A stretch of DNA of 6,398 nt from positions 1-6,398 of the forward strand of contig JAGCAL010000077.1 in the NCBI GenBank assembly GCA_017652715.1, written 5' to 3'. Positions 6,108 through 6,398 of the stretch are shown piece after piece (within the stretch, counting starts at the first letter, position 1; the number at the start of each line of letters is the position of its first letter). A model generated the notes under the pieces. The model was given only the letters and a program-made list of their open reading frames with translations, had not been told where the DNA came from and searched no databases. The translations under genes were made by a program, and so were the position numbers. The DNA comes from Candidatus Saccharimonadota bacterium (GTDB taxonomy: Bacteria > Patescibacteriota > Saccharimonadia > Saccharimonadales > Saccharimonadaceae).

Positions 6108-6115
6108 CTCCTTTT
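6108..6115 (-). promoter_or_regulatory. Shine-Dalgarno site of the 512-residue membrane protein
   Basis: AAAAGGAG lies 5 bases upstream of the ATG at 6102 and fixes this start. It sits in a predicted leader of about 20 bases. Confidence 0.85.
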
Positions 6116-6128
6116 AATTCTTAAGCTT

Positions 6129-6398
<270 letters not shown>

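Overview
The window looks like a chromosomal segment of a Patescibacteria (CPR) bacterium, most likely a Candidatus Saccharibacteria (TM7) relative. This rests on recognition of protein style, not on a search. The clues are a FISUMP/InlB-repeat surface protein with the 'TALxDxRDNNxYxVAKLADxxCWMxENLRL' style typical of that group, a reduced UvrC, short intergenic gaps, moderate GC content and use of the standard genetic code. No mobile element, CRISPR array or phage gene is visible.

Layout. Bases 1-1031 (+) are the 3' end of a large cell-surface gene: the end of an InlB-type B-repeat followed by a FISUMP domain. Its reading frame is open to the window edge, so the internal ATG at 198 is not its start. 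Bases 1032-1146 are a convergent gap with a weak hairpin and a clear intrinsic terminator for the minus strand. Bases 1147-1236 (-) encode tRNA-Leu(GAG), with CCA encoded and its own extended -10 promoter. Bases 1265-4512 (-) form a tight gene cluster in the order uvrC, secG, family-5 substrate-binding protein. Bases 4564-6102 (-) encode a 512-residue single-pass membrane protein with a proline-rich cytoplasmic arm, which I cannot assign to a named family. Bases 6103-6165 are a divergent promoter region built as a near-perfect inverted repeat. Bases 6166-6398 (+) are the 5' end of enolase, cut by the window edge.

How it fits together. The minus-strand genes may be transcribed from the divergent promoter through the membrane protein into uvrC-secG-SBP and on to tRNA-Leu, because no terminator is seen until 1106-1132. 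A strong promoter (TTGACT-17-TGCTATAAT) just before uvrC gives the lower part its own start. By spacing, its predicted +1 is the A of the uvrC ATG. The same holds for enolase. Both therefore look leaderless, while secG and the membrane protein have good Shine-Dalgarno sites.

The most interesting points are the UvrC, which has no cysteines (so no iron-sulfur ligands) and no C-terminal helix-hairpin-helix domain, a terminator-like hairpin in the first codons of uvrC, the palindromic overlapping divergent promoter, and a membrane-anchored SBP without a transporter beside secG. I do not see a clearly new multi-gene system.
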